From assembly GCA_964019415.1 (NCBI GenBank), contig OZ025877.1, positions 5,611,742-5,675,741 on the forward strand: a DNA stretch of 64,000 nucleotides, in the 5' to 3' direction. The stretch is from Ianthella basta (lineage: Eukaryota > Porifera > Demospongiae > Verongiida > Ianthellidae). Position 1 is the stretch's first letter. Each line of letters begins with the position of its first letter. The notes under the pieces were generated by a model. That model worked only from the letters and a program-made list of their open reading frames with translations, ran no database searches and was not told where the DNA came from. Below are positions 28,701 through 36,066 of the stretch, one piece after another. The translations under genes and the position numbers were made by a program.

Positions 28701-31700
28701 AAGACTAGTGGAGTGAAGGAGGCATGCTCCACTTCCCTGTTCTGTTCTTCATACATGTTCCGCTTGGCTTTCTGATGGCAACGATAGTTGGCAGCACAGG
28801 ATGAGGTGTGGTTAGACTGTGTGTAGGATTGAAAATCCTGATATCAATAAATACACTCTCTGACCTACCCCCCCAAAAAGAACCTCTTGCACAAATGTCC
28901 AGAGGAGCTCCACTGTCAGTGGATGTGGATCTTCACTGAAAAGGCTCTCCTGTTATAAGTTGAAGGGCTGGCTCCACTGCCACATCCAAGCAGATTTCTG
29001 TTAGAAGAGAAGCTAGGAGGTCCCTGACTTCATTGTGGCATGCTGTCGGGAATCCACTGCTGGGGCAGTCCAGGGCATGGTCAGTGTTAAAAGGGTTGCC
29101 ACAGACACAGTGCGGGGGTAGCCTCTCCAGGGCCCACCCATACCTCAGTGCCAATGTATCTCTAAGGTTCCGTTTACATGAAGACATTTTCATGCGAACT
29201 CGTTTCAGGACGCTATTATCAACTCGACGTTTTACGTGTTTACATGGAAACAGTCCCCTCGTTTGCATGGTAACACCCGAGGTGTCAGTTTGTTTAACAA
29301 AAAGCAAGATGGCGATGTGAGGCTATCGACTGGACGTCACTCCTCTAACATTTGCCTTTAAATTGATTTGTTACCATTATTGCGGATTCCTGACGTGTTG
29401 ATCGAATGTTAGACACCGCAGGACTCCAGATTCGCCACAAGAGTACTATCTTAATCTCTCCTAGCGATTCGCCCAATAAACTGCATGAGTTGATGAATCA
29501 TTTGACAATAGCTATTATACAAGAAAGTGACGAGTCCACCATCTTGCGTTTCACCTGAAAACGTCGTTTTGCAGCATTTACATGATGACGAAGCAAGTAT
29601 GTTTTGAACGAGAAACACTTCAGGGTGCGTCTTCATTTTCGAACGAAAACGCTAATGTTTTGGCCATTCCTATGTAAACAGGACATGGAAACGCATCGAT
29701 TTCAAAATGAATTTGGGTGAAACCGTCACAGTGTAAACGCAGCCTAAGTGCTCCCTTATGGATATCGAACCCATGGTGCTGTAGTGTCAGGACTGTGAAC
29801 CAGCTTGAAGCTCCCTTCTCGCCATTCCCAGTCCTTCAATTCGTGTCTTTGCATTTTGCTCCTGACGATTATGAATGCCATTAAATGCGGTGTTTATTCG
29901 AGGGCGGCTACTATTTTGCTTCACTCTTCGTTAAGTGCAGTGTCAATTCAAGGGTGGTCATTACATGGGGGTGCATCGTCTATTAGAGCAAATGCGGTAA
30001 TATGGGAGTAACCATTTTATTGGGAATGCACATTCCTTAATAGACGTCACGAGCATTGCATAATTTGATAATGTACATACATGCAAATGTATGGCACACA
30101 ATTTGATATGCTTTCCAGGTTCTTTCTAAATCCTGTGGTCATTCCATTATTATTAAGAGGATAACTGGCTAGACAGTGTTGCAGTCAGGTGGAAGGAAAA
30201 ACTTGTCTGGAGCAACTTCTGTCATGATCTTGAGGTGCACCAGTTTTGCATCTTGAACACTGGTTGTCCTCTCCATGTGCATGAATGGGTACATACTAAC
30301 TGTTCTGGAATCATCAGTTTCTTTTATGAACCTCACTGTATGTGGTAGCACTGTATTTCAGTAAACAGTAAGATTAGGCAATAAAGTTGATTGGATTTAA
30401 ATGTATGTAACTCCTAAATTGCTATCAGCAACCTGTTATAGGTACTGTACATTGCTGTGGGGCGAGGAAAGAACTTTCTTGTGTGCAAAGATATGTATGC
30501 TGTATTGTTCACTGAAGTCACCAAATACATAATTTGTGCATTTGCTGACCTAGCTGCTCGAAGCAGAACCAATGAATATATTATGAATTCACATTTTGTA
30601 GGCTCCTGTGGAGCATCAAATCATGTCTCAAGGTGTGGAAGGTTTTTGCATCTAATTAGCTCAGTCTCTGTCAGTTGTTCACCACAGTATGATTGAACTG
30701 AATTGGAAGTTGAAACATTCTCTCATAGGTTTTTGATAAGTGACCATCCGTTACCTCGGATAGCAAATGCTTCGCATATTCTTAATGTTAAACCTGTCTT
30801 CACAGCAAAGGATATCACTTCGAACAAGAGGTTGCTCTGTGCTATATGGAGAAGCTTTAGATTACACTACCACATAGACACCATTATTAGCCTTGTTGAA
30901 TTTACTGTTATCCATTGTTTTACATGGACAGGATATCTTTAGATATAGTATATTGTTCATCACAGGCATCGTTTCAATCATGTTTGTAGATGAACTCCTT
31001 TTTTGAGGAAACCCTGTTACTGCTGCTGGAGCTGGACCTCCCTGGATACACAATGGATAGAAGACTGAAACCATTGTTTGCATACATGAAGAAACAGTTT
31101 GCTATGTTTGACCAGTTTCTGATTCCAGAGTGCAATAAAAGCGTTAAGGAAACATTTTGGAAATATGTTGTGAAGGTTTGTGTGTGTGTGTGTGTGTGTG
31201 TGCGTGTCTGGATTAAGATTTTGAAAAGCCACAGCTTAATAGCAGCTCCAAGCTAATTTCCTTTTCAAATCTCTTGCATACTTTATATAACATGGCATGA
31301 GTGGACTATATGGAAATCACTACCATGTTTACACAGAGTGAGTTCCACACACTAGAAGCAATCTTCATATTTTTCAAATGTAACCAGTAGATTGAGGTAT
31401 TTGAAACGTATGAAACTAATTTAAATAGTTTATCTTGCAGGTGTTAATGCTGACACAACAGATAATTGCATTTTCCTATTTAGCAGAAGCAGCAATGCAT
31501 TTCTATACTACATGACCTGCTTAAGAAGCACCCTATTCAAGTTCTTCGACGTAGTAATGAGCCTCACAGTATTGTTACAATATTTAACTTGCACTGTATT
31601 TACTCAGCATCACACTCATCTGTTGTGAATCATGGATCTAACTACTGTATAAATATGTGTGCTGTACTTTAGTCCAAATATGTTCTTTCATAGGTTTTAG

Positions 31701-32014
31701 AGGATCAATCATTGAAGTTGAGGGTGAGTAGAGTGAAACACACTGCCAAGCGAGCTTCCCTGCTTCTTCAAGCAACTCTGGTTAGTTGTGCCATTTGTGT
31801 TATGAAAATGGACAAGAGCAGCATAGGCAGCTTCTAATGCTTGTGTTGTATTTGTTTGCAGCCCAGCATGTTATGGGAATGCATGTCCTGAATGGCTATG
31901 TGTACATTCCATGAAGCAACATTTGTTGCATCGCATCTCCTGCTGTAGGGATTACTTGCCTTCTTCCACAGCAAGGGCTCTGGAGTGGACATTCAGTACC
32001 TGACGGATACTGCT
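2413..32014 (+). CDS. Munc13/BAIAP3-family vesicle-priming protein, MUN (MHD1-MHD2) region, partial
   Basis: Nine plus-strand exons join without a frame break: 2413-2504, 2614-2719, 5633-6401, 6508-6608, 15234-15332, 18842-19057, 30990-31175, 31694-31780 and 31949-32014. Each has AG before and GT after, and all phases agree. Munc13 proteins act at the plasma membrane, opening syntaxin to prime vesicles through their MUN domain. Family marks seen are a W...W helix ending EWTLEAINADQW, then SPSVFDIFTML, then MCIRLNNVQLLV (the LNN block), then FFHSKGSGVDIQYL in the second homology domain. The 769-bp third exon adds a Ser/Pro-rich, probably disordered insert. Exons for the N-terminal part lie upstream of the window or were missed. 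The C-terminal C2 domain expected after MHD2 is not found in the window. Assignment rests on motif memory; the exact subfamily (UNC13D, BAIAP3 or other) is open. Confidence 0.72.
2725..3635. other. Intron sequence, nothing recognised
   Basis: This lies within the 2.9-kb intron after the second Munc13-family exon. There is a purine-rich stretch near 2790-2850 and no convincing ORF. Confidence 0.4.
3640..4140 (+). mobile_element. 5'-truncated non-LTR retrotransposon, C-terminal endonuclease end only
   Basis: The open frame 3703-3969 contains DGRRPNGTLVMPW and LVWDVTCPNTFAPF. A shifted continuation reads IKKLGCRIRAEIGKP then IAVAVQQGNVAAVRG. These align in order with the end of the longer element at 33.1-36.1 kb (KRPDGATVMQ, LVWDATCPDTFA, ELGRRIKGELGEP, ISVAVQRGNAAAV). 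The match begins near 3640, so this is the 3' end of the same family, as 5'-truncated reverse transcription leaves. The catalytic PD of the endonuclease reads PN here, so the copy is dead. Confidence 0.75.
4236..4601. mobile_element. TTAA-flanked non-autonomous DNA transposon (piggyBac-type MITE), copy 1
   Basis: TTAA at 4232-4235 and at 4602-4605 bounds a segment that begins CCCTATAGCACTGAAG and ends GGAGCTAAAAGG. A related copy at 23504-24089 has the same first and last 60 bases, including 'gacacctaaa...gtgtcatttgg'. TTAA duplications and CCC/GGG-type ends are typical of piggyBac relatives. No transposase is encoded. Confidence 0.7.
4732..5253 (+). mobile_element. Non-autonomous Helitron carrying a (TCTG)n run near its 5' end
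   Basis: It starts TCTAATATATAAAGCTGAAA after an A and ends CTCTGCTAG before a T, with a short stem (GCC...GGGC) just upstream. A TCTG microsatellite lies 30-60 bases in. It is closely related to the copy at 15353-15719, sharing 'cagcggggttgacgttgccc'-like blocks and 'gtagcagtaacatggtt'. It lies in the same intron as the TTAA element. Confidence 0.75.
6609..7420. other. Intron sequence, nothing recognised
   Basis: This is the start of an 8.6-kb intron. A tRNA A-box-like 'tggcgcaagtggtagc' occurs near 6688 but has no matching B box or cloverleaf. Confidence 0.4.
7424..7865. repeat. Repeat with a ~120-bp imperfect palindrome at one end, copy A
   Basis: At 7424-7545 'tggcgaccaaga..gtgtctgcgcaatttagagc' pairs with 'ctaaattgcgtagagacactgattggtcgcc'. 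The tail ends near 7860 with 'cccattaccatggcaacgggatctgtaatg'. Copy B at 28112-28415 has both the palindrome and the tail (cccattaccctggcaacaggatct), so the unit is longer than the palindrome. Three short tandem units 'gggatttataaacccc(c/t)gcgctctgc' lie at about 7640-7790. Confidence 0.6.
7870..9980. other. Intron, repeat-like but unassigned
   Basis: Recurrent 'aaccggtttagc', 'ctcaaccggttttgct' and 'taaacgggtttttaaac' phrases near 8325-8410 and 8812-8850 suggest a decayed element of unknown type. Short ORFs near 8580 and 9310-9550 have no recognised family. Confidence 0.35.
9994..10048. repeat. Foldback: 15-bp perfect inverted repeat
   Basis: CAAGTATTTCGAGTT (9994-10008) pairs exactly with AACTCGAAATACTTG (10034-10048) across a 25-base loop. 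A related, more decayed copy lies at 61813-61872 ('aagtattttgagttaaaaaaaactcgtggggc'). Confidence 0.7.
10168..10195. repeat. (CTGTC)n microsatellite
   Basis: Five CTGTC units in a row. A short (AC)n run precedes at about 10122-10140. Confidence 0.8.
10780..11225 (-). other. Two overlapping minus-strand ORFs, unidentified
   Basis: The ORF at 11225-11040 ends GACELCGRVHTV and contains a C-x2-C pair. The ORF at 11064-10780 contains KSWVWKAVVVHPAYQPP followed by a basic, Ala-rich tail. They are in different frames and could be two exons or one gene with a frameshift. A 23-bp direct repeat (cccttctcagtttggtaaca...) at about 10972 and 11009 sits inside. I do not recognise the family. It lies just upstream of the dead mariner element and inside a Munc13-gene intron, so a transposon origin is likely. 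Confidence 0.25.
11520..12545 (+). pseudogene. Dead Tc1/mariner transposase
   Basis: The readable segments in order are an HTH-like start (LYFEHRKFYGNITNVLVAEG), then TATQLVKVVDAKGYKVSKST and RAHRTLGWTF, then the first catalytic block TDES near 11983. A block QHNTPCHVSK near 12235 follows, where the family has QDNAPCH, so the second catalytic Asp is His. Last comes KPIENMWYDLKHYI near 12320-12360, which keeps the final Glu. A stop falls just before TDES (11982-11984), another replaces a codon after KHYIRTAV, and at least one frameshift lies near 12130-12230. Such proteins cut and paste DNA at TA sites. Clear terminal inverted repeats were not found, so the borders are approximate. Confidence 0.85.
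12640..12795. repeat. Fragment of a 'cagcctgctacaccagtactgg' repeat
   Basis: 'aagcctgctacacctgtg' and 'ccagtactggtgtagcaggg' resemble the arms of the foldback element at 16230-16790 ('ccagcctgctacaccagtattag'). It is probably a solitary or truncated copy. Confidence 0.5.
12800..14085. other. Intron; one short dispersed repeat
   Basis: At about 13383-13456 lies 'tacattctgccaaatgccata...ccaaaatttttagccatacggta'. It matches, in reverse orientation, the segment at 19368-19440 ('accgtatggctggaaattttggcag...ggcatttggcagaaatt'). The rest shows no gene. Confidence 0.5.
14091..14117. repeat. 10-bp perfect stem hairpin
   Basis: GGAAAGCCCA, a 7-base loop, then TGGGCTTTCC. Nothing around it suggests a defined RNA gene. 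Confidence 0.6.
14120..15230. other. Intron sequence, nothing recognised
   Basis: Several short ORFs on both strands without family resemblance. The next supported feature is the exon starting at 15234. Confidence 0.4.
15353..15719 (+). mobile_element. Non-autonomous Helitron, second copy of the (TCTG)n family
   Basis: It starts TCTAATATATAAAGCCGAAAG after A and ends GCCACTCTGCTAG before T. A stem-forming 'gccgtagttcgtcaaaggc' stands upstream of the end. It shares long blocks with the copy at 4732-5253. It inserted only about 20 bases downstream of the donor site of the fifth Munc13-family exon. Confidence 0.75.
16230..16790. mobile_element. Foldback element with ~110-bp terminal inverted repeats and an inner hairpin
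   Basis: The left arm (tattacacctaccagcctgctacaccagtat ... gaagtcctattgatggcaacc) pairs with the right arm at about 16690-16780 (ggttactgttgccatcaataggacttc ... gtagcaggctggtataggtgtaata). Inside, AGCCACAGACAGCTGT near 16375 pairs with ACAGCTGTCTGTGGCT near 16433. No ORF is present, so this is a MITE-like passenger of unknown superfamily. Confidence 0.7.
16800..18835. other. Intron with unassigned ORFs
   Basis: Open frames at 17438-17734 and 18077-18502 (plus) are the longest. Neither resembles a known family, and the Munc13-family exons on both sides (15332 and 18842) join in phase without them. Confidence 0.4.
19365..19442 (+). repeat. Dispersed 'accgtatggc..aattttggc' repeat
   Basis: Inverted match to 13383-13456. 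A looser relative lies at about 26525-26590. Families with ACCGTAT ends are abundant in sponge and cnidarian DNA as I recall it. Confidence 0.5.
19842..20095 (-). repeat. 3' LTR of the Ty3/gypsy fossil
   Basis: Matches 26121-26371 along its whole length. It is preceded on the minus strand by the purine tract at 20096-20106. Confidence 0.8.
20196..20740. mobile_element. Palindromic MITE with TACCGTATACGCTT ends, inserted in the LTR element
   Basis: The left end TACCGTATACGCTTAAACTT with 'gcggggttaaactttcgcgg' pairs with the right end 'ccgcgaaaact...gtttaaccccgcgaaagtt' and 'gtgtatacggta'. Arms are about 50 bases and the centre about 440 bases, without coding sequence. It sits at the end of the pol region, after RKPTDRYIP. 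Confidence 0.75.
22637..23499 (-). mobile_element. Non-LTR (RTE-like) retrotransposon fragment inside the LTR element
   Basis: Read on the minus strand it begins within the AP-endonuclease end (VVRRAQIGSDHHLVLMKMKV). It continues through the basic linker (RTAWWSKEVEVSVKSKKEAY ... KRWLQVKTEDAKEVYLKAKR) to the start of the reverse transcriptase (EVCSSILRMKNGKAPGVCD). It then passes directly into (ATTG)n at 22637-22656. The rest of the RT is missing, so this copy lacks its 3' half or was internally deleted. The same (AATC)n tail is found on the copy at 27036, which supports one family. Confidence 0.75.
23504..24089. mobile_element. TTAA-flanked non-autonomous DNA transposon, copy 2
   Basis: TTAA at 23500-23503 and 24090-24093. 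It begins CCCTATAGTGCTCAAGTTTAAA and ends GGGCGCTAAAGGG. 'atgacacctttaggtgtcaatgggc' is followed by a near repeat 'atgacacctaaaggtgtcattgggc', so the right end has a doubled motif. It abuts the LINE fragment exactly at its left TTAA. Confidence 0.75.
26121..26371 (-). repeat. 5' LTR of the Ty3/gypsy fossil
   Basis: Pairs with 19842-20095. The primer-binding site candidate lies at 26109-26120. Confidence 0.8.
26380..27030. other. Intron sequence, nothing recognised
   Basis: AT-rich. It contains a weak relative of the 'accgtatggc' repeat near 26525-26590. No supported ORF. Confidence 0.4.
27036..28105. mobile_element. RTE-like LINE copy with 5' inversion
   Basis: Left half (27036-27650, minus) holds an (AATC)n tail at its 3' end and RT text EVLLFADDLMMLAETEKAL, including the catalytic FADD box. 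Right half (about 27655-28080, plus) holds the upstream part of the same enzyme: LSRWREHFANLLNGNAGSG, then VRRAVRKMKSGKAGGVCGIQ, then GKTPQEWREAIIILIYEKG and CGNYRGSSLLSVVGKE. The two halves face each other and the middle of the RT is missing at the junction. This is the pattern that twin priming leaves in LINE insertions. It is dead. Confidence 0.75.
28112..28415. repeat. Repeat with terminal palindrome, copy B
   Basis: The palindrome at 28112-28236 (gatgctgaccaagaggtttctctgag ... ctcagagacaccgattggtcagcat) and the tail 'cccattaccctggcaacaggatct' match copy A at 7424-7865. A related palindrome lacking the tail is at 37618-37716. Confidence 0.6.
28450..29800 (-). pseudogene. C-terminal endonuclease-like region of a non-LTR element, interrupted
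   Basis: On the minus strand 29800-29748 reads HGFDIHKGAL and 29162-28933 continues RDTLALRYGWALERLPPHC with VCGNPFNTDHALDC, CHNEVRDLLASLL and VEPALQLITGE. Decayed text follows (REVEHASFTPLVFTTSGGAF, AKCIRGSRPSM). The domain (C-x-C ... H ... C knuckle then an acidic nuclease-like block) recurs at 52780-53330, where its DVRVFNP core is readable. A Harbinger-like MITE splits it at 29166-29744. A large part of the middle has been lost. Confidence 0.6.
29166..29744. mobile_element. Harbinger-like MITE with TTA target duplication
   Basis: TAA (TTA on the minus strand) flanks both ends, at 29163-29165 and 29745-29747. Terminal repeats are GGTTCCGTTTACATG (left) and GGCTGCGTTTACACTG (right, complement). 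Removing the 579 bases plus one TTA rejoins HKGAL to RDTLALRYGW in frame. No transposase. TTA/TAA duplications and GGC..GTTTAC ends are typical of PIF/Harbinger. Confidence 0.78.
29877..30003 (+). repeat. 'tattcgagggcgg' dispersed repeat
   Basis: 'attaaatgcggtgtttattcgagggcggc', then 'taagtgcagtgtcaattcaagggtgg' and 'tctattagagcaaatgcggtaa' form repeated and degenerate units. The type is familiar from sponge and cnidarian DNA. Confidence 0.55.
30010..30985. other. Intron with unassigned ORFs
   Basis: A minus-strand ORF at 30351-30169 (RTTSVQDAKLVHLKIMTEV) and plus ORFs at 30457-30696 and 30703-30942 look more gene-like than random but match no family I know. The flanking Munc13-family exons join in phase without them. 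Confidence 0.3.
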
Positions 32015-32990
32015 GTGAGTTCTATACTTGCTGCTGTTTCTGATTTGCTTCATCCTTACAGTATAATCTGGACTTGTAGATGAATTATAATTTTTTGAGC
32101 AAGTACAGCAATACATTCCTCTTAGTGCCAATGTTTGAGCTTATGTGTCTATACAGTAACAAGCATCAAATGAAGTTCTTGTGCTGTGCATAGATAATCA
32201 CATCACTCCACCAATGCTGCAACTGATGGATTACTCTATCAATAGTAGTACTGGGGAACCCTGGTTTATGGACACCCCCAAAAAGTGGATACCTCGATTA
32301 TGCTGATGCAGTAAAATGTACAGTATAAATGTAACCTGATACTCCAGACAGTTTGATCAGCTGCCAGAAAATGGCCACTACCTGTTTTGCATCGCTACTA
32401 CTGGGTCTGGGAAGTTACAGGAACAGCACAAAGAAATTGGCAAGTGCCACATATCTTCTATATTGGGGGCTTTGAAAGTGTCTGTAGCGTGGGAAAGCTC
32501 AGTACAACACCTACCTGTAAAATCGTCTTCAGAGGTGGTACATGTGTCAAGTATTCAAACAAACTGCCTTACTATTACATTCATTTGATGAGGATGCCGT
32601 TCTTGCATAAAACATGATTGTATTAATGTATGGGCATATAAGATGCATCTCTGAAATGCAGACACCCCTTTAATTAGGACCCTTTTTTTCTGAAGCGTGG
32701 CCACATTGTAGGGGTTCCACTGTAGGTGAAAGGATTAGCAATCACAGTGTATACTGTAGCCTGTGAACTCAAAGCAATATCTGTCTGTGAATTACCAGGA
32801 AGCTATCAGCTTTAGGTGGCAGGTGACCTGCCGTTTTGCCAACTTTTCACTCACACATTATGAATATCGTTGTACCTAACTTCGATATTGTTATGGCATT
32901 CATGAATATCACTTAATTCCACACATTTCATTTCACATACATGTTCATATTCATGTGAGCGATGAAGTGCAAAAAGATGGCGGTCTTGAT
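32015..32990. other. Sequence after the last visible Munc13-family exon
   Basis: No C2-domain exon is recognisable. A GT-rich tract lies earlier, just inside the previous intron at 31177-31202. A hairpin GGCAGGT-GACC-TGCC is near 32820. Confidence 0.4.
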
Positions 32991-32999
32991 GCCCAGGTG

Positions 33000-33052
33000 A
33001 TTGAGCTAGTGATTGAGCTAGTGATCGAGCTAGTGATCGTGCTAGTACTTAC
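33000..33052. repeat. (gattgagctagt)n short tandem repeat at a LINE 5' border
   Basis: Four 12-base units, 'gattgagctagtgattgagctagtgatcgag...', stand immediately before the 5' region of the next element. Confidence 0.75.
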
Positions 33053-33146
33053 TTAGCACTTAGAGCGGAGTTTGTTTGACCTGTATGTCTTGTCAATTGT
33101 CTAAAGTTGTCTAAAGTTGATCGAAGATTGCTTAGCTTGATCCCTG

Positions 33147-33494
33147 TTGATGCCAGCCACGGAGAGCGAGGAATCCCTGACAAGCATCGCCAGGGAGGCG
33201 GGGGATGGGCTAACCAGCCTGAGAACGGAATGCGCTCCCTGCTCAGTGTGCCATTGGGAGATGCCTGTCATGAGACTGGGGCTGTTTCGGACGCACGGCC
33301 CAGTCACCAACCGCTGCCCAGGCTCAAGATGCACGCCTGCCCAGGCCTCTGACTCTTCGGTCCACTCCACGAACCGGAGAAGCACTCCGGCACAGGCTCC
33401 TCGCCCTTCAGACCCCATCGCGAACGTCAAGATCCTGAAGCGAATTCCCCGGGCCGCCCGCGATCTAGTGGCCAGAAGACTCGGTTCAATCTAG
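33147..33494 (+). pseudogene. LINE N-terminal finger region
   Basis: The open frame carries C-x2-C ... H ... C spacing (CAPCSVCH, FRTHGPVTNRC) followed by a Pro/Ser-rich and basic stretch, as in N-terminal DNA-binding parts of R2-type elements. It ends at a stop, and the linker resumes in another frame. Confidence 0.6.
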
Positions 33495-33728
33495 ACGATG
33501 TGGTGAGGGAAAACACTACCATCTGCTAAGATCGCCTTTTCCACTACACGGTTCGCTGCCTTTGAGCCCCGAAGAGGGCGGGCCATTGCAGAAGTCTGGC
33601 AACCCTGACATCCCAGTTGATAAGGGAGGAGACTGACCCTGACCCAGATCAGCACCCCACAGGCAAACACCAGCAGAGGCATATCCATCAATCCTGGGAG
33701 TCCCTGGCAGCCCGAATCTCCTCAAAAC

Positions 33729-35474
33729 TTGAGGAAGGGGATTTTAAGGGCGCTGTTCGCTTGGCATCTTCTAATGACACCATCAGAGAACTTGACGAGG
33801 CAACCCTCTCACCCCCTAAGGGACAAACACCAAGCACCCCATCCCGACACTGACATCCCCTCCCTTCTCTCCACAAGTCAGATCCCCCCTCTCCAGGTGT
33901 CAGCAGATGAGGTCAGCAAGGCTATCCGCTCCTTCCCTTGCACCTCGGCAGCGGGGCCGGATGGTCTACGCCCTCAGCATCTGAAGGGCATGATTGGTGC
34001 TGCAGCGGGTGAAGGGGGGAACATCCTGTTGCAGGCCTTGACAAGGTTCGTCAACTTGGTGCTGGAGGGAAAAATTACCCCACCCACAAGGCATTTCTTC
34101 TTTGGAGCCACCCTGCTAGCCCTGGGAAAGTAGGACGGGGGAGTAAGACCAATAGCAGTGGGGTGCACCCTACGCAGATTGGTGGCCAAGTGTGCTTGCA
34201 ACAGCGTAAAGCAGGCCATGGCAGCTCTCCTGGCACCCCTGGGTTTTGGTGTTCCCTTGGGGGCAGAAGCAGCAGTACACGCCAGCCGAGTGTACCTGCA
34301 GGACATGCCTGATCACCATCTTCTGTTAAAACTGGATTTCAGAAATGCCTTTAACAGCCTCAGGAGGGACAAGATGCTGATGGCAGTGCGCGAGAAGGCC
34401 CCACAGCTGTTCCCCCTAGTTCACTCAGCATATAGTGCTCCGTCGTCCTTGTTTGCCCAGGATGAGACCATTCAATCAGCGAAGGGGGTTCAGCAGGGTG
34501 ACCCTCTGGGTCCCCTGCTGTTCTCTTTGGCAACTATGGGTCTCATGAAACCTCTGAGATCAGAGTTGGTTATCTTTTACTTAGACAATGGTACCTTGGG
34601 GGGAGGAGTTGAGGATGTTCTCCACGACTTGCAGACAGTGGCAGAAGAAGCGGCAAGACTGGGCCTCCAGCTGAACCACTCGAAGTCTGAGGTTATCTGT
34701 AACGACTCGAGTGCAAGAGCAGCAATGATCAAAGCTTTCCCAGATCTCTGCCCAGTCAACCCTGTGAATGCCCACCTATTGGGTTCACCCATTGGTGGAG
34801 AGGAAGGCATTGATAGTTCCATCAGCGAGAAGGTCCAAGCTCTGGAGACCATGGGCAACAGGCTCTGCCACCTCCAGACACATGATGCCTACTGCCTCTT
34901 GCGGCACTCTTGTGCAATCCCCAAGCTCCTCTACACCTTAAGAACTTCCCCCTGCTCCAGGTCATCACATCTCCAGCGTTTTGATGCACTTCTTCGGTCA
35001 CTCCTAGGGGAGATCACGAACATCAACATAGCTAATGACGATGTGGCTTGGACACAAGCCTCCCTTCCTGTCGGGTCTGGTGGCCTAGGTGTCAGGAGTG
35101 TGACCCAGCTGGCTCCGTCTGCCTTCTTGGCTTCAGCTGCGGGTTGCACCACCATCATCCTAGAGCTGCTTCCTCCCAGACTGTGGGAAACCGCCTACTA
35201 TGCACGCGAGGATACTCTCCAGGTGTGGAGTGAGGGCCTCGAAGCCTCTGCTCCCGTCGCAGCTGATGCTCCCAGTCAAAAGGCGTGGGAGCCCCTCGCA
35301 TGGCAGCCTCACTCAAGGCCCTTCAGGCAGCAGCCCCAGACTCAGTCACCCAAGCTCATCTTTTGGCGGCCTGCAGGAAGGAGGCAGGGGCGTGGCTGCA
35401 GGCCCTCCCTGTGTCAGCTCTTGGCCTACGTATGGAGAATGAGGTCTCCCGCGTGGCCACTGGCCTCCGCCTAG
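33729..35474 (+). pseudogene. LINE reverse transcriptase region
   Basis: Both halves, 33729-34133 and 34158-35474, are in one frame separated by a single TAG. RT blocks: AGPDGLRPQHLKG (finger), LLLKLDFRNAFNSLRRDKM (catalytic block A), GVQQGDPLGPLL (block B), FYLDNGTLG (block C, with Asn for the second Asp). The thumb region LLRHSCAIPKLLYTLRTSPC follows. From about 35300 this frame leaves the alignment and the reading continues in the +2 frame. Confidence 0.8.
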
Positions 35475-36066
35475 GCATGCCACTTTGTCAGCCACATACA
35501 TGCCAGCAGTGTGGGACACCAGTGGATTGCCTGGGCACCCACAGACTTCACTGTCGGAAGAGTGTAGGACGTCATCCACGCCATTCAGCGATTAATGACC
35601 TAGTCAAGAGATCACTGGGGTCTGCCAAGATCACAGCACACCTGGAACCAGCGGGTATTTGCAGATCAGACGGCAAGAGGCCTGACGGGGCTACAGTCAT
35701 GCAATGTAGGAGTGGGAGAATCCTGGTTTGGGACGCCACTTGTCCAGATACCTTTGCCCATCCCACCTCGACCTGGCTGCCCGGGGAGCAGGGACAGTGG
35801 CTGATCAGGCAGAAGCAAGGAAGAGGGCAAAATATGCGGAGCTGGCCACCACCCATCATTTCGTCCCACTGGCAGTGGAAACCTCCAGTGTTTTTGGTTC
35901 GGAGGCGCAGATGTTCTTTCGTGAGCTTGGCCGCCGCATCAAAGGTGAGTTAGGCGAGCCCCAGGCCCACCAATACCTGCTTCAGAGAATTTCAGTGGCT
36001 GTGCAGCGGGGGAACGCAGCGGCAGTGCTCAGCACTTCCTCCCCAGATAATTTTGATTTAATCTAA
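35285..36066 (+). pseudogene. LINE zinc knuckle and restriction-like endonuclease
   Basis: Frame 35285-35800 carries CQQCGTPVDCLGTHRLHCRK, then RHPRHSAINDLVKRSL, then SDGKRPDGATVMQCRSGR and LVWDATCPDTFA, giving a P-D-x(15)-D endonuclease core. From about 35770 the text continues in frame 35728-36066: AKYAELATTHHFVPLAVETS then FRELGRRIKGELGEPQAH. The 3640-4140 fragment is a second, shorter copy of exactly this end. Confidence 0.8.
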
